From: Niallia endozanthoxylica | GTDB lineage: Bacteria; Bacillota; Bacilli; Bacillales; Cytobacillaceae | Length of the DNA: 64,000 nt | Assembly: GCF_008710145.1 (NCBI RefSeq) | Contig: NZ_VYKL01000014.1 | Coordinates: forward strand, 1 to 64,000 | Direction of reading: 5' to 3' | Shown: positions 43,167 to 52,233 of the stretch, in pieces | Layout of the letters: every line of letters starts with the position of its first letter | Numbering within the stretch: position 1 is the first letter of the stretch | Position numbers and translations under genes: made by a program | The notes under the pieces: model-generated | The model's input: only the letters and a program-made list of their open reading frames with translations | Database searches by the model: none | Told to the model about the DNA's origin: nothing

Positions 43167-44660
43167 TTAATTGCCAGTCGCGTAGTACATAACCTTTTCT
43201 TCGGTCATTTCCGCCTGATCCAAGACTTTCTGTAAATGACCGCGGAACATCACGCCAATTCGATCAGCAATACCGATGGCCTCTGGCAATTCAGAGGTCG
43301 AGACGATGACCGTCACTCCTTGCTGTGCTAATTCACGCAGCAGCCTATAAATCTCGGCTTTTGCCCCTACATCAATTCCTCTTGTCGGCTCTTCCAATAA
43401 GAGGAATTTTGGATTTAACGCCAAGGCACGCGCGAGCACCACTTTTTGTTGGTTCCCCCCTGATAAGGTTTTAATTAGAGTATGAACCGTAGGTGCTTTG
43501 ATTTTCATATTTTCTTTCATTTGGAGAAACATATCCTTTTCCACTTTCCGACCAATCCATTTCCAAAATGCCTTTTGACTGCGGTAACTAATCATCGCAT
43601 TTTCCATAATGGACATTTCAGCAATAATTCCTTCCGCTTTTCTTTCACCAGGGATATAAGAAAATCCCTTATCAATGGCTTGTCTTGGGTTTTTAAAAGT
43701 TATGGGCTCACCATGAATCTCTAATTTCCCCTTTGAAGGCAATACTCCAAATAAGCCTTTTAACAGCTCACTTCGACCGCAGCCGTCCAAACCAGCAAGA
43801 ACAAAGACTTCCCCTTTTTTAATCGAAAACGAAACATTTCGGACTTGCTTGCAATAAAAATCATGAAAAACAATTGCCTGTTCCTCAGAAGGAACCTTAC
43901 CCTTTGGCGGATAATAATCCTTTAGCTCTCTCCCTACCATCGAGGATACAATGGCATCTTCACTTAGCTCTTGTTTTTTCAGATTACAAATATAATTGGA
44001 ATCTCTTAAAACGGTGACTGTATCACATAAGCGAATATATTCTTTTAATCGATGTGAAATAAAGAGAATGGCAAGACCTTTTGCTTTAAGCTCATCTAGT
44101 ACGGTAAAGAGCTTTATCGTTTGGTCTTCGGATAAAGAACTCGTCGCCTCATCTAATAATAAAACTCTCGGATTGGAGGCTAGTGCGCGCGAGATGAGAA
44201 TTAATTGCTGTTTATCAGGTGACAGTATTTCTACAGGAATATCTAAATCAATATCTGACACACCAAGCAGTTCTAAGTACTTTAAAGCAATTTGCTTATA
44301 CTTTTTCCAATTCACAAACAGTTTGTATTCATGTCGATTGCCCATGGCGATATTTTCTGCTACAGATAGAGAGTTTACTAGTGAAGGCTCTTGCGTCACC
44401 ATAGCCACGTCTCTCTGCAGTAACCGTTGTGACTCTTTTAGGGATTGGCCGTCGTAGACGACCTCACCCTGATTTTGCTTTTCCATGCCGCTTATAATTC
44501 GTAACAAAGTAGATTTACCAGAACCATTTTCTCCTGCGATTCCGTGAATGCTTCCCCATTCAATATTCATAGAGATCCCATTCAACGCCACAACACCGGG
44601 ATAGTGCTTTGTCATATTTTTTATTTCCAAAGCAAATCGACCATTTTGTTCAAGAATCAT
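43167..44660 (-). CDS. Ribose-type ABC importer ATPase, two nucleotide-binding domains
   Basis: A 497-residue RbsA-type protein. Domain one has Walker A GENGSGKST (about 44-52) and Walker B LLLDEATSS, but its signature reads LSPDKQQL rather than LSxGQ. Domain two has the degenerate Walker A GLDGCGRSE usual for RbsA, signature LSGGNQQK and Walker B FLLLEEPTRGIDVG. Start overlaps the binding-protein stop by four bases (ATGA). Confidence 0.92.
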   Translation of the reverse strand: MILEQNGRFALEIKNMTKHYPGVVALNGISMNIEWGSIHGIAGENGSGKSTLLRIISGMEKQNQGEVVYDGQSLKESQRLLQRDVAMVTQEPSLVNSLSVAENIAMGNRHEYKLFVNWKKYKQIALKYLELLGVSDIDLDIPVEILSPDKQQLILISRALASNPRVLLLDEATSSLSEDQTIKLFTVLDELKAKGLAILFISHRLKEYIRLCDTVTVLRDSNYICNLKKQELSEDAIVSSMVGRELKDYYPPKGKVPSEEQAIVFHDFYCKQVRNVSFSIKKGEVFVLAGLDGCGRSELLKGLFGVLPSKGKLEIHGEPITFKNPRQAIDKGFSYIPGERKAEGIIAEMSIMENAMISYRSQKAFWKWIGRKVEKDMFLQMKENMKIKAPTVHTLIKTLSGGNQQKVVLARALALNPKFLLLEEPTRGIDVGAKAEIYRLLRELAQQGVTVIVSTSELPEAIGIADRIGVMFRGHLQKVLDQAEMTEEKVMYYATGN

Positions 44661-45712
44661 TTGGCACCACTTTCTTTGAGTGCATCATACTGACGATCTT
44701 TCACTAGTTTTAATTCTTCCTCCCAAGAAACAAAATCCTTAACATTCGATGGATCAATTAATGGGGATGGAACAATGATTTCTTTAGCGATTGAATCTTG
44801 TGCTTTTTCTACTACATACTGGTTGATAAAATCGACTTGAATCGCTCCGCTTTTGACTGGGTTAATATTAAAGGTTGCATGCATTTTGCCGTTTTTTACT
44901 GCTTGAATTCCACCTTTCTCAGCATTAAATCCAACGACCATAATTCCATCTTTCTTATCTTCAGAATATAATTTGCCACCTGCATTACTAATCGCCTGCG
45001 AAGCACCAATGGCACTTTCGTCATTATAAGCAAATACGGCTTTGATATTTGGATTGGCTGTTAGCAGGTTTTTCATTAATGGTTCGGCACCAGCAATATT
45101 ATCTGAAGGATTATCCTGCTGACCTGCAAAGGTTAAATGGTCATAGTTTTTAAGTTCACTTTTATATTTATCCATCACAAAGATATTGCCAGGAACAGGT
45201 ATCGCAAAGCCGATTCCCGCTACTTCTGCTTCTGTATAGGAATCCGCGAATAATTTAGCCACTGTAACCGCTGCTGCTTCGCGTCCAAGAATCATCTGGT
45301 TAACCATCCCGTAGTCGTCTCCGCCTTTTTGCACATTAAAATCAATCCCAAACATCGGAATATTCTTTTGTGCTACACGGTCTAAAGCCGGCTGCAGTGC
45401 TTTCGAATCTAATGGCCAAACGATTAACGCGTCAATGTCCTGACCTAATAAAGTATTAATATCACTAGATTGTTTGCTTGCATCACCTTGGGCATCAATT
45501 CCCATTACTTCAAAACCATAGACATCAGCCCTAGCTTGGATGGCCTTATACCAGGTTTTAACCGAATTGTTTGCTTCCATTGGAACCGAAACACCAATTT
45601 TAATTTCTGAGGTGTTTCCGTCTGTTCCCGAATTCACAGTGGATTCCGTTTTTCCACAAGCAGAAATGAATAAGATACTAATCATAAGTAAGATGATCAA
45701 CTTTAGTTTCAT
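44657..45712 (-). CDS. Substrate-binding lipoprotein of the ribose-type importer
   Basis: 351 residues from ATG 45712 (AGGAGG upstream); the longer frame to 45823 is not needed. Lipoprotein signal peptide LIILLMISILFISACGK with Cys at about residue 19, then a type I periplasmic-binding fold (SVPMEANNSVKTWYKAIQARA, GIDAQGDASKQSSDINTLL, ALIVWPLDSKALQPALD). It captures the substrate outside the membrane. Operator-free hairpin 45822-45863 lies upstream, separating it from hyuB. Confidence 0.9.
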   Translation of the reverse strand: MKLKLIILLMISILFISACGKTESTVNSGTDGNTSEIKIGVSVPMEANNSVKTWYKAIQARADVYGFEVMGIDAQGDASKQSSDINTLLGQDIDALIVWPLDSKALQPALDRVAQKNIPMFGIDFNVQKGGDDYGMVNQMILGREAAAVTVAKLFADSYTEAEVAGIGFAIPVPGNIFVMDKYKSELKNYDHLTFAGQQDNPSDNIAGAEPLMKNLLTANPNIKAVFAYNDESAIGASQAISNAGGKLYSEDKKDGIMVVGFNAEKGGIQAVKNGKMHATFNINPVKSGAIQVDFINQYVVEKAQDSIAKEIIVPSPLIDPSNVKDFVSWEEELKLVKDRQYDALKESGAK

Positions 45713-45821
45713 TATGTTTCCTCCTAAATATTTAAGAAACTCATTTGAATAATATCGTTTATAAGGTCCTTCTAAATAATGGAATAAGGAAACGAACAAT
45801 ACTGAAAAATTTACGAATACC

Positions 45822-45863
45822 ACGAAACCTTGATAGACTAATATCAGTCTATCAAGGTTTCGT
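45822..45863. terminator. Perfect 18-bp hairpin inside the operon
   Basis: Arms 45822-45839 and 45846-45863 pair perfectly with a 6-base loop. The T run follows on the plus strand (45863-45867), against the direction of the operon; on the minus strand there is no T tail. It may stabilise mRNA ends, attenuate the importer genes or stop antisense transcripts. Confidence 0.65.
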
Positions 45864-45884
45864 TTTTATCCTATCAACTATTGA

Positions 45885-47597
45885 TCATCTCAAAATCTGT
45901 TCAATAACACCTTTCTTTTCATCGCGAATTACTACTCCATAGTTTTCTTTCGCGTACTCTTTTGAAATATAACCATATCGAACCTCTTTAGCGACCATTT
46001 CAGCAGGGCGTTTTTTCGGGTCACCATAACCGCCGCCGCCTCCTGCAAGTTGTCGATAGACCGTTCCCTTTGGTATATCAGAAATCAAATCCTTCGTAAA
46101 ACTCTTGTATTCTCTTCCATCTGGATATTGGAGAGTAATAGAATTCACGGCACCATTGGTTCCACCTAAAATTCCAGGAGCAGCAGTGGCTTCGCTGCCG
46201 CCATCACCAAACACACTGGCTTGGACACCGTCAGCATTAATCGTGAACTTTACTTCAACACCTAAGCCGCCTCTCCATTCCCCTGCACCGCAGGAATCTG
46301 TCGCATATTCATATTTGTGGAGAGTAAAAGGCAGCGTCAATTCAAACATTTCCGGATCTTGTGCAGCTAAAGCACCTCCAGAAGCAATTAAACCAATGTG
46401 GTCATACCCGTCAGCACCTTTTGTACCGCCGCTTCCCCCTTTACTTCCATTTAACAGAATGTCAACAAAAGGACTTTTCGTGCGTTGGTCCGTTCCATTT
46501 AATATCGCACATAGTAACGAATTCCAGCCCGCTGTCACTTGCTCTGGTAAGGCTTTGGACAGAGCAATAAATATAGCCGAACATATTTGATCACTTAAAT
46601 GGTTTCCAAAGCCCGAAGCAGCTGGAAATACTGGATTAAGCATGGTTCCTTCTGGAACGTGGATGGAAATACATCTTTGAATCGCTTCATTATGAGCAAT
46701 TTCCTGCTCGGTTAGCATGAAGAAGGAAATCATGACTGAGGAAATGGTCACTGGTAACGGCGCATTGACATATCCCTTCGTCTGTTGTGACGTTCCTGTA
46801 AAATCAAAGTGCATCTGTTCGTCTTCTACCGAAATGGTCACTTTAATTTTCATTTCCGCTTCATGATCAAAACCATCATCAACGACTAACCATTCCCCTT
46901 CATAAACCCCGTTTGGAATCGTCTTAATAATGGACTTTGCCATTTTTTCAGTAGAATCAAAGATTTCCGAGATGGCTTCATTGACAATTTTCCCGCTATA
47001 CTGATCTAACAGTTTGACGAGCTCTTTTTCACCAACGGTACACCCTCCTACCATTGCTAGAATATCATCACCAACAACAGGCAATCTGACATTCCCCATC
47101 ACTAAATCCCACACATCCTTCAGCTTTTTACCTTTGCTGAAAATACGAATAGGTGTAATGCGAATTCCTTCCTGCCATAAATCCGTTGCATAAGGATTAT
47201 AGGATCCTGGAACTGCTCCTCCAACATCAGCTTGATGGGCAGTAATAGTCGTCCAGCCAAATAATTCTCCCTCGTGAAACACAGGTTTTAAGACCTTCCA
47301 GTCTGAGTTCTGGTTTCCGCCAGTGAATGTATCATTATGAAGAAAGACATCCCCTTCATAGACATCATCTTTGAAATATTCCACTACGGCCTTCACACCT
47401 GGCGCCGCTGCATAACCTAAAATCGGGATATACTCGGTTTGCTCAATTAACACCCCATCTGCAGTGTAAATCCCTAAGGAGAAATCTCTTCCTTCGACAA
47501 GGAGTGGTGAATGAGCACTTCTTTCGATTACGGCCCCCATTTGTCTCCCAATTGCTTTTAACCTATTAGATATTACTGATACTAAAATCGAATCCAT
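45885..47597 (-). CDS. Hydantoinase B / 5-oxoprolinase-type beta subunit
   Basis: 570 residues of the HyuB family (PF02538). Characteristic: RSAHSPLLVEGRDFSLGIY, HNDTFTGGNQNSDW, FDFTGTSQQTKGYVNAPL, FPAASGFGNHLSDQI and the C-terminal AGGGGGYGDPKKR. With HyuA it forms an ATP-dependent amidohydrolase or, in relatives, a carboxylase (acetone or acetophenone) or caprolactamase. TAAGGAGGG precedes the ATG; 15 bases after the hyuA stop. Which reaction is performed cannot be told from sequence. Confidence 0.9.
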   Translation of the reverse strand: MDSILVSVISNRLKAIGRQMGAVIERSAHSPLLVEGRDFSLGIYTADGVLIEQTEYIPILGYAAAPGVKAVVEYFKDDVYEGDVFLHNDTFTGGNQNSDWKVLKPVFHEGELFGWTTITAHQADVGGAVPGSYNPYATDLWQEGIRITPIRIFSKGKKLKDVWDLVMGNVRLPVVGDDILAMVGGCTVGEKELVKLLDQYSGKIVNEAISEIFDSTEKMAKSIIKTIPNGVYEGEWLVVDDGFDHEAEMKIKVTISVEDEQMHFDFTGTSQQTKGYVNAPLPVTISSVMISFFMLTEQEIAHNEAIQRCISIHVPEGTMLNPVFPAASGFGNHLSDQICSAIFIALSKALPEQVTAGWNSLLCAILNGTDQRTKSPFVDILLNGSKGGSGGTKGADGYDHIGLIASGGALAAQDPEMFELTLPFTLHKYEYATDSCGAGEWRGGLGVEVKFTINADGVQASVFGDGGSEATAAPGILGGTNGAVNSITLQYPDGREYKSFTKDLISDIPKGTVYRQLAGGGGGYGDPKKRPAEMVAKEVRYGYISKEYAKENYGVVIRDEKKGVIEQILR

Positions 47598-47612
47598 GGT
47601 AGTCTTCCCTCC

Positions 47613-49739
47613 TTAATTATTGCTGGAAGCAAATAGAAGATTATAACCCTTCATTTGAGACCCTGTATCTTTCATAATAAAGTTTCCATTCTCATCCAAG
47701 TTCATTTCAAATTCACTTGGAACAATAATCGTTGTTGTAGTTAATTCTACAATAGCTGGACCCGTTATTTCGGCACCAGCCTTCATATAATCACCATCAT
47801 AAACTGGAACTTCTGTCATTGATTTTTGAACCGGATCAAACATTTTTCGATAATGTTTAACGGCAAGTTTTTCATCAGAAGACATATTTTCAATGGTTCT
47901 TGGTGAAAACTCCACAAAATCTCCTCGACACGATAAGCGAATATTGATCATCTCGATATCATGCCCTTTTAAATGAAAACCATATAACTTTTCATGTTCC
48001 TTATGAAACTCGTTTTCTACCCATTCTTTATGATTGTTTAAAATCATCTCCTCATCGACTTCAATAGCAACCTCATAATGCTGACCAACATAGCGCAGGT
48101 CTAAGCCCACTTTTATGATTTGCTTATCCTCAGATACTCCTTCAGAAAGCAAGGCTTTCTTTCCTTCCTGTTTATCCTCGGCAAGGATAGAAATAATATC
48201 AGCGAAGTTCGCATGTTCCCATCTTCTATGGAAGCTTTTTACAAAATCGTGTCGTAATTGAGAAGCAAGCATTCCCACTGCACAAAGGACAGAAGAGAAA
48301 GTAGGGATAATAATTTCAGTAATATCTAGTTCTCTAGCTATCATCGCTGCATGTATCGGTCCGGCACCGCCTGCGACCACGAGCGGAAAGTTTCGCGGAT
48401 CTTGTCCATTTTGAATCGTTATTTCTTTCACTCCGTTGGCCATGTTCAAATTGGAAATTTGATAGATTCCAAATGCCGCTTCCTCTATACTCATATGGAG
48501 TGGTTCGGCAATATTCTTTTGGATAGCCTCATTTGCTAACTCCTTATCCAAGGACATTCCCCCGCCAAGGAAGAAGTCTGGATTTAAATATCCTAATAGC
48601 AGGTTGGCATCCGAGCAGGTTGGCAATTCTCCTCCTCGTCCGTAACACGCCGGACCTGGAGAGGCGCCTGCACTTTGAGGCCCTACCTGCAACAGTCCTC
48701 CTGAATCAATCCAGGCAATGCTTCCACCCCCAGAGCCAATCGTATGAATGGAGACCATTGGTAAAGAAATGAGATTTCGATTGATTTCCCCTTCTCTGCG
48801 AATATTGACTTCTCCGTTTTCTATTATCGACGCTTCAAACGATGTCCCCCCCATATCAATGACAATAGCCTTATTAAATCCAGATGCCTGTGCAAAGGCA
48901 CTCCCAGAAACCGGACCAGCAGCAGGGCCAGATAAAACGGTCGTTGCCGGCAGCTTCGATACGGTAACAGGGTTGGTTACTCCTCCATTTGATTGCATAA
49001 TTAGAAGTTCCCCATTTGTAAAACCTTTTGCTTCAAGCTTGCTCATTAATTTATCCATATAAGCTTTTAAAATCGGACCGACATAAGCATTCATGGCAGA
49101 AGTGCTTACACGGTTATATAGGCGGATAATGGAGGATACATCCGTTGATACGGTGACATATGCTTCAGGCATATACTTCTCAACGATTTGTTTTGTTTTA
49201 ATTTCATTTTCAGGATTGGCATACGAATGCATATAACAAATCGCGATCGATTCCACTCCTTCTTCTTTAAACCAATCCAAGGCTTCACGGATTTCTTTCT
49301 CATCAATTTCTTTCACAATCTTTCCGTCAGCATCTGTTCTTTCATCAATGCCTACGACTAAATCTCTCGTTACTAAAGGAGCGGGAGCATTATATTTATT
49401 ATTATAAAGATGCTGCCTGCTTCTCACTCCTCTTCTCATTTGCAACACATCTCGAAAACCCTTTGTCGTCAACAATCCTGTTTTCGCACCAGTACTTGTT
49501 AATACGGCATTCGTCGTAACGGTTGTACCGTGTACAATCAGGGTTGTATTTTCTAATAATTCTTGTATGGTCATTCCTAATTTATTAGCTAGGTTATTAA
49601 GTCCATTTGTTACTCCAATGGAAGGATCCTCAGGTGTAGAAGAAGTTTTATCAATGATTTGTTCTTTTGTATTCATATTAATTAATAATAAATCTGTAAA
49701 AGTCCCTCCGACATCAATTCCAATCGTAAATTTATCCAA
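47613..49739 (-). CDS. Hydantoinase A / 5-oxoprolinase-type alpha subunit
   Basis: 708 residues of the HyuA family, with an actin-like ATPase core: FTIGIDVGGTFTDLLLI (phosphate 1), HGTTVTTNAVL, VIDMGGTSFEASII (phosphate 2) and SAGASPGPACYGRGGELPTCSDANLLLG. ATP phosphorylates the amide or ketone substrate to drive hydrolysis or carboxylation in partnership with HyuB. I prefer TTG 49739, nine bases after GGAGA; GTG 49748 overlaps that site. The start lies inside the end of the M24 gene, so translation is coupled. Confidence 0.9.
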   Translation of the reverse strand: MDKFTIGIDVGGTFTDLLLINMNTKEQIIDKTSSTPEDPSIGVTNGLNNLANKLGMTIQELLENTTLIVHGTTVTTNAVLTSTGAKTGLLTTKGFRDVLQMRRGVRSRQHLYNNKYNAPAPLVTRDLVVGIDERTDADGKIVKEIDEKEIREALDWFKEEGVESIAICYMHSYANPENEIKTKQIVEKYMPEAYVTVSTDVSSIIRLYNRVSTSAMNAYVGPILKAYMDKLMSKLEAKGFTNGELLIMQSNGGVTNPVTVSKLPATTVLSGPAAGPVSGSAFAQASGFNKAIVIDMGGTSFEASIIENGEVNIRREGEINRNLISLPMVSIHTIGSGGGSIAWIDSGGLLQVGPQSAGASPGPACYGRGGELPTCSDANLLLGYLNPDFFLGGGMSLDKELANEAIQKNIAEPLHMSIEEAAFGIYQISNLNMANGVKEITIQNGQDPRNFPLVVAGGAGPIHAAMIARELDITEIIIPTFSSVLCAVGMLASQLRHDFVKSFHRRWEHANFADIISILAEDKQEGKKALLSEGVSEDKQIIKVGLDLRYVGQHYEVAIEVDEEMILNNHKEWVENEFHKEHEKLYGFHLKGHDIEMINIRLSCRGDFVEFSPRTIENMSSDEKLAVKHYRKMFDPVQKSMTEVPVYDGDYMKAGAEITGPAIVELTTTTIIVPSEFEMNLDENGNFIMKDTGSQMKGYNLLFASSNN

Positions 49740-50904
49740 TGCTTTCACTCTCCTTTTGGGATAAATAAGTCATATATGGAAGCTTACTTAAGGATTCCGC
49801 ACCATCTTTTGTTACGATAAAGACATCCGCGATACTCGCTCCGAATTCTTCCTTTGCATTTGCAAAGTTAGGATGTACACTTAACACCATTCCTTCTTCA
49901 ATCACGTCTGTTCCGTTATCACTAATAACTGGTATATCATGGTCCACACCAACACCATGTCCATGCCAAATCCCAATTTTGACATCAAGATGAGCAATCT
50001 GTTTATTTATCGCATAGGCTATCTCTCCGACCGTTATACCTGGTTTGATTGTCTTTTTCACTTCCTCCATCGCTTGAACACAGGCATCAGCAAGCTCTCT
50101 CATTTCATTACTAAGGTTTCCAACAGCGATTAGACCGCCTTTTTCAACCCAATATCCATTTTCATCAATTAATTCTACGTAACAAGTAACAAGTGCATTT
50201 TCACTAATGACCTTCTTTGTTGGTTTTCGAAGGAAGAATGGACCCTCCTCAATAAAAATTAGGGTATCAATAGCACCGTTTCCTCTAGCAATTCGTTCAA
50301 TTTCCCCAGCTATTTCTGCACAGGTCTTACCTGGTTGAATGACTTCCTCAAAAGCAGCATAACTTTTCTCAGCAAGAACAAACGAATTCTTAACCATTTC
50401 CATTTCTTCTGGTGACTTGTAACTTTTGATTTTTGCCACCATACCTGTCCCATCGACAATTTCACCTTTAATATGATTCATTAAAAACTCATATTGTTTG
50501 ATATTCATATTTTCTTTTAATCCTACTATGCTCACTTTTTTAGGCGAGGCGGCATTAATCACATTGGCAAGTTCGACTAATAATGGATCTTCGGCTTGAA
50601 TCACATCGCCCGTCCCTACAAAACGCACATCTTTTATTGTTCCTTTTTCTTTCGCAAGGTAATAGTCCGCTCTTGTATTGTAATAAGCGATAGGCTGTTG
50701 TCCTTTAATTTTGATAACAAAACCATGTCTTAAAATTGGATAATACCCGCCAAAATAATATAAATTACCATATTGAGTAATGATTCCTTTTCCATATATT
50801 AAAACGATATCTAAGTCCAATGTTTCCATTTCATTTTCAAGCTTTTTCCATCGTTGGTTCATGATTTCACTTTTAATGATGTCAATCGAATTAGTTGTTG
50901 ACAT
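49732..50904 (-). CDS. Creatinase-like M24 (pita-bread fold) protein with altered metal site
   Basis: 390 residues: N-terminal creatinase domain (about 20-150) and M24 C-terminal domain. The usual ligands Asp, Asp, His, Glu, Glu appear as Glu (CYVELID), Glu (YWVEKGG), His (WHGHGVGVDHDIP), His (LSVHPN) and Ala (SIADVF). A standard dinuclear metallopeptidase is thus unlikely; the group includes creatinase, which hydrolyses C-N bonds without metal. First gene of the operon; AAGGGGTG precedes the ATG at 50904. C-N hydrolysis of a substrate or intermediate is inferred. Confidence 0.82.
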   Translation of the reverse strand: MSTTNSIDIIKSEIMNQRWKKLENEMETLDLDIVLIYGKGIITQYGNLYYFGGYYPILRHGFVIKIKGQQPIAYYNTRADYYLAKEKGTIKDVRFVGTGDVIQAEDPLLVELANVINAASPKKVSIVGLKENMNIKQYEFLMNHIKGEIVDGTGMVAKIKSYKSPEEMEMVKNSFVLAEKSYAAFEEVIQPGKTCAEIAGEIERIARGNGAIDTLIFIEEGPFFLRKPTKKVISENALVTCYVELIDENGYWVEKGGLIAVGNLSNEMRELADACVQAMEEVKKTIKPGITVGEIAYAINKQIAHLDVKIGIWHGHGVGVDHDIPVISDNGTDVIEEGMVLSVHPNFANAKEEFGASIADVFIVTKDGAESLSKLPYMTYLSQKESESIG

Positions 50905-51058
50905 TAGAGCACCCCTTTAATAATATTATTTTAAATAATTTAAAAAATCTGTATATTCAGATATTTTATCTTATTTTTCGACCTCTCTTATTCGATTAAA
51001 TATACACTTTATCTATTAAGTTAGCTCCACAAATGAGTGACCCCGTTGTTATATTCTA

Positions 51059-51087
51059 AATTTACAAAATATTTAGATAACATTCAA
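51059..51087 (-). promoter_or_regulatory. Main catabolic operon promoter
   Basis: Minus-strand -35 TTGAAT (51082-51087), 17-bp spacer, -10 TAAATT (51059-51064), about 150 bases upstream of the M24 start. Operator B begins ten bases beyond the -35, exactly as operator A does at the Rieske promoter. Confidence 0.7.
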
Positions 51088-51097
51088 CCCGTTTTGC

Positions 51098-51114
51098 TGT
51101 AATAAAACTTTCCA
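51098..51114. promoter_or_regulatory. GntR operator B
   Basis: TGTAATAAAACTTTCCA followed by CCCTG; near twin of operator A. Centre at about -54 to the predicted M24 operon start. Confidence 0.75.
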
Positions 51115-51129
51115 CCCTGGCTAGTCCGT

Positions 51130-51146
51130 TGTAATAAATTTTTACA
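51130..51146. promoter_or_regulatory. GntR operator C
   Basis: TGTAATAAATTTTTACA, 32 bases (about three helical turns) from operator B. Confidence 0.7.
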
Positions 51147-51191
51147 TCCTAAAGGTTTATATCAGAATAAAAATGTAAACTTTCTAATTAT

Positions 51192-51208
51192 TGTAAGAAA
51201 ATCTTACA
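51192..51208. promoter_or_regulatory. GntR operator D
   Basis: TGTAAGAAAATCTTACA, perfect 7-bp arms, 62 bases (about six turns) from operator C and six bases upstream of the predicted regulator promoter. Confidence 0.75.
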
Positions 51209-51214
51209 TAATCG

Positions 51215-51243
51215 TTTACAGGTGGACACAGGAATCATAAGAT
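51215..51243 (+). promoter_or_regulatory. Predicted promoter of the GntR regulator
   Basis: -35 TTTACA (51215-51220), 17-bp spacer, -10 TAAGAT (51238-51243). Weak -10; placement next to operator D supports it. Confidence 0.5.
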
Positions 51244-51281
51244 TTAATTGATAGAACAATTATGGGAGTGTGAATGTTTTA

Positions 51282-51998
51282 ATGTTGTCAACTAATAATG
51301 TTGAATTATTATCAATTCCTGAACAAATTGCTAATTCTATTAAAAAAATGATTATTGAAGGAAAGATTAAACCGGGTGATATGCTCCCATCACAATTAAG
51401 TCTAAGTAAGGAATTTGGCGTAAGCAGACCCACTATGAAGGAAGCCTTTAATTATCTAGTAGACAATCGCATGATTAAACCCTATGACAGTCAACTAGGA
51501 GGATACATAGTCAATGATTTTCTTTCAGAAGATGTAAGTAATAATATCTATGAACTAATATTGCTTTCTCTCCATTCAAAAACCATTACACACCCTGATA
51601 TATTTGAATTAAGAAAAATAATTGAAATTCCCTCCGCTGGTTTAGCTGCATTAAAGAGAACAGAAAAGGACTTAATATTTTTAAATAATTGTCTTGCAGA
51701 GATTCGCCAAGACAATCTTACGGTGGAAGAAATGTTAAAAATTGATAGTTCTGTTCATTATTTATTAGCAAAATGCACTTATAATCCTTTAACCGAGGCC
51801 ATAATGAATGCAATCATTATGACCTATCAAAAACATTCGCCAAATATCCAGGATGAAGATAAAAAATATATTTTAATAGGAATGACGGACGTTATTGAAG
51901 CCATCATAGCCCAGGACGAAATGCGTGCAAAAAAGGCCATGGAGGAACATTTACTCTATTCACGAACCTATTTACAAATTAAACGATTAATGAGCTGA
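51282..51998 (+). CDS. GntR/FadR family regulator of the catabolic operon
   Basis: 238 residues: N-terminal GntR winged helix (IANSIKKMIIEGKIKPGDML, EFGVSRPTMKEAFNYL) and C-terminal FCD effector domain (LRKIIEIPSAGLAALKRTE, DSSVHYLLAKCTYNPLTEAIM, with His residues for the metal or ligand site). I start at ATG 51282; the signals upstream (GGGAG) are loosely spaced. Divergent from the M24-hyu-ABC-Rieske genes and surrounded by operators B, C and D. Ligand probably the imported compound or an early intermediate. Confidence 0.88.
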   Translation: MLSTNNVELLSIPEQIANSIKKMIIEGKIKPGDMLPSQLSLSKEFGVSRPTMKEAFNYLVDNRMIKPYDSQLGGYIVNDFLSEDVSNNIYELILLSLHSKTITHPDIFELRKIIEIPSAGLAALKRTEKDLIFLNNCLAEIRQDNLTVEEMLKIDSSVHYLLAKCTYNPLTEAIMNAIIMTYQKHSPNIQDEDKKYILIGMTDVIEAIIAQDEMRAKKAMEEHLLYSRTYLQIKRLMS

Positions 51999-52053
51999 TT
52001 ATAAGAAAAAACGTTTGTTCATCTAACAGCGAATAGTTATGAAAAAAAGGCAG

Positions 52054-52090
52054 AAACGAGTGAAGGTCTTCAATGAACCTTCACTCGTTT
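52054..52090 (+). terminator. Terminator after the GntR gene
   Basis: Perfect stem AAACGAGTGAAGGT/ACCTTCACTCGTTT with a 9-base loop and T-rich tail. Confidence 0.85.
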
Positions 52091-52233
52091 TATTTTTTTC
52101 TTAATGAAGGATAAAAACTAGTGGTTGAAAATTGAGGTTTACTACAATCCCCTGTTACAATATATATAGATAAATCTTCCATAGGATAATCCTACAATAA
52201 CGATTTGTCCCCTTAATTATAATTACTATTGTT

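Noticed and set aside
45822-45863. Hairpin as the terminator of the hyuB transcript
   Set aside because: The T run is on the opposite strand and the importer has no clear promoter of its own.
49732-50904. Annotation as an active Xaa-Pro aminopeptidase
   Set aside because: Four of the five metal ligands are changed.
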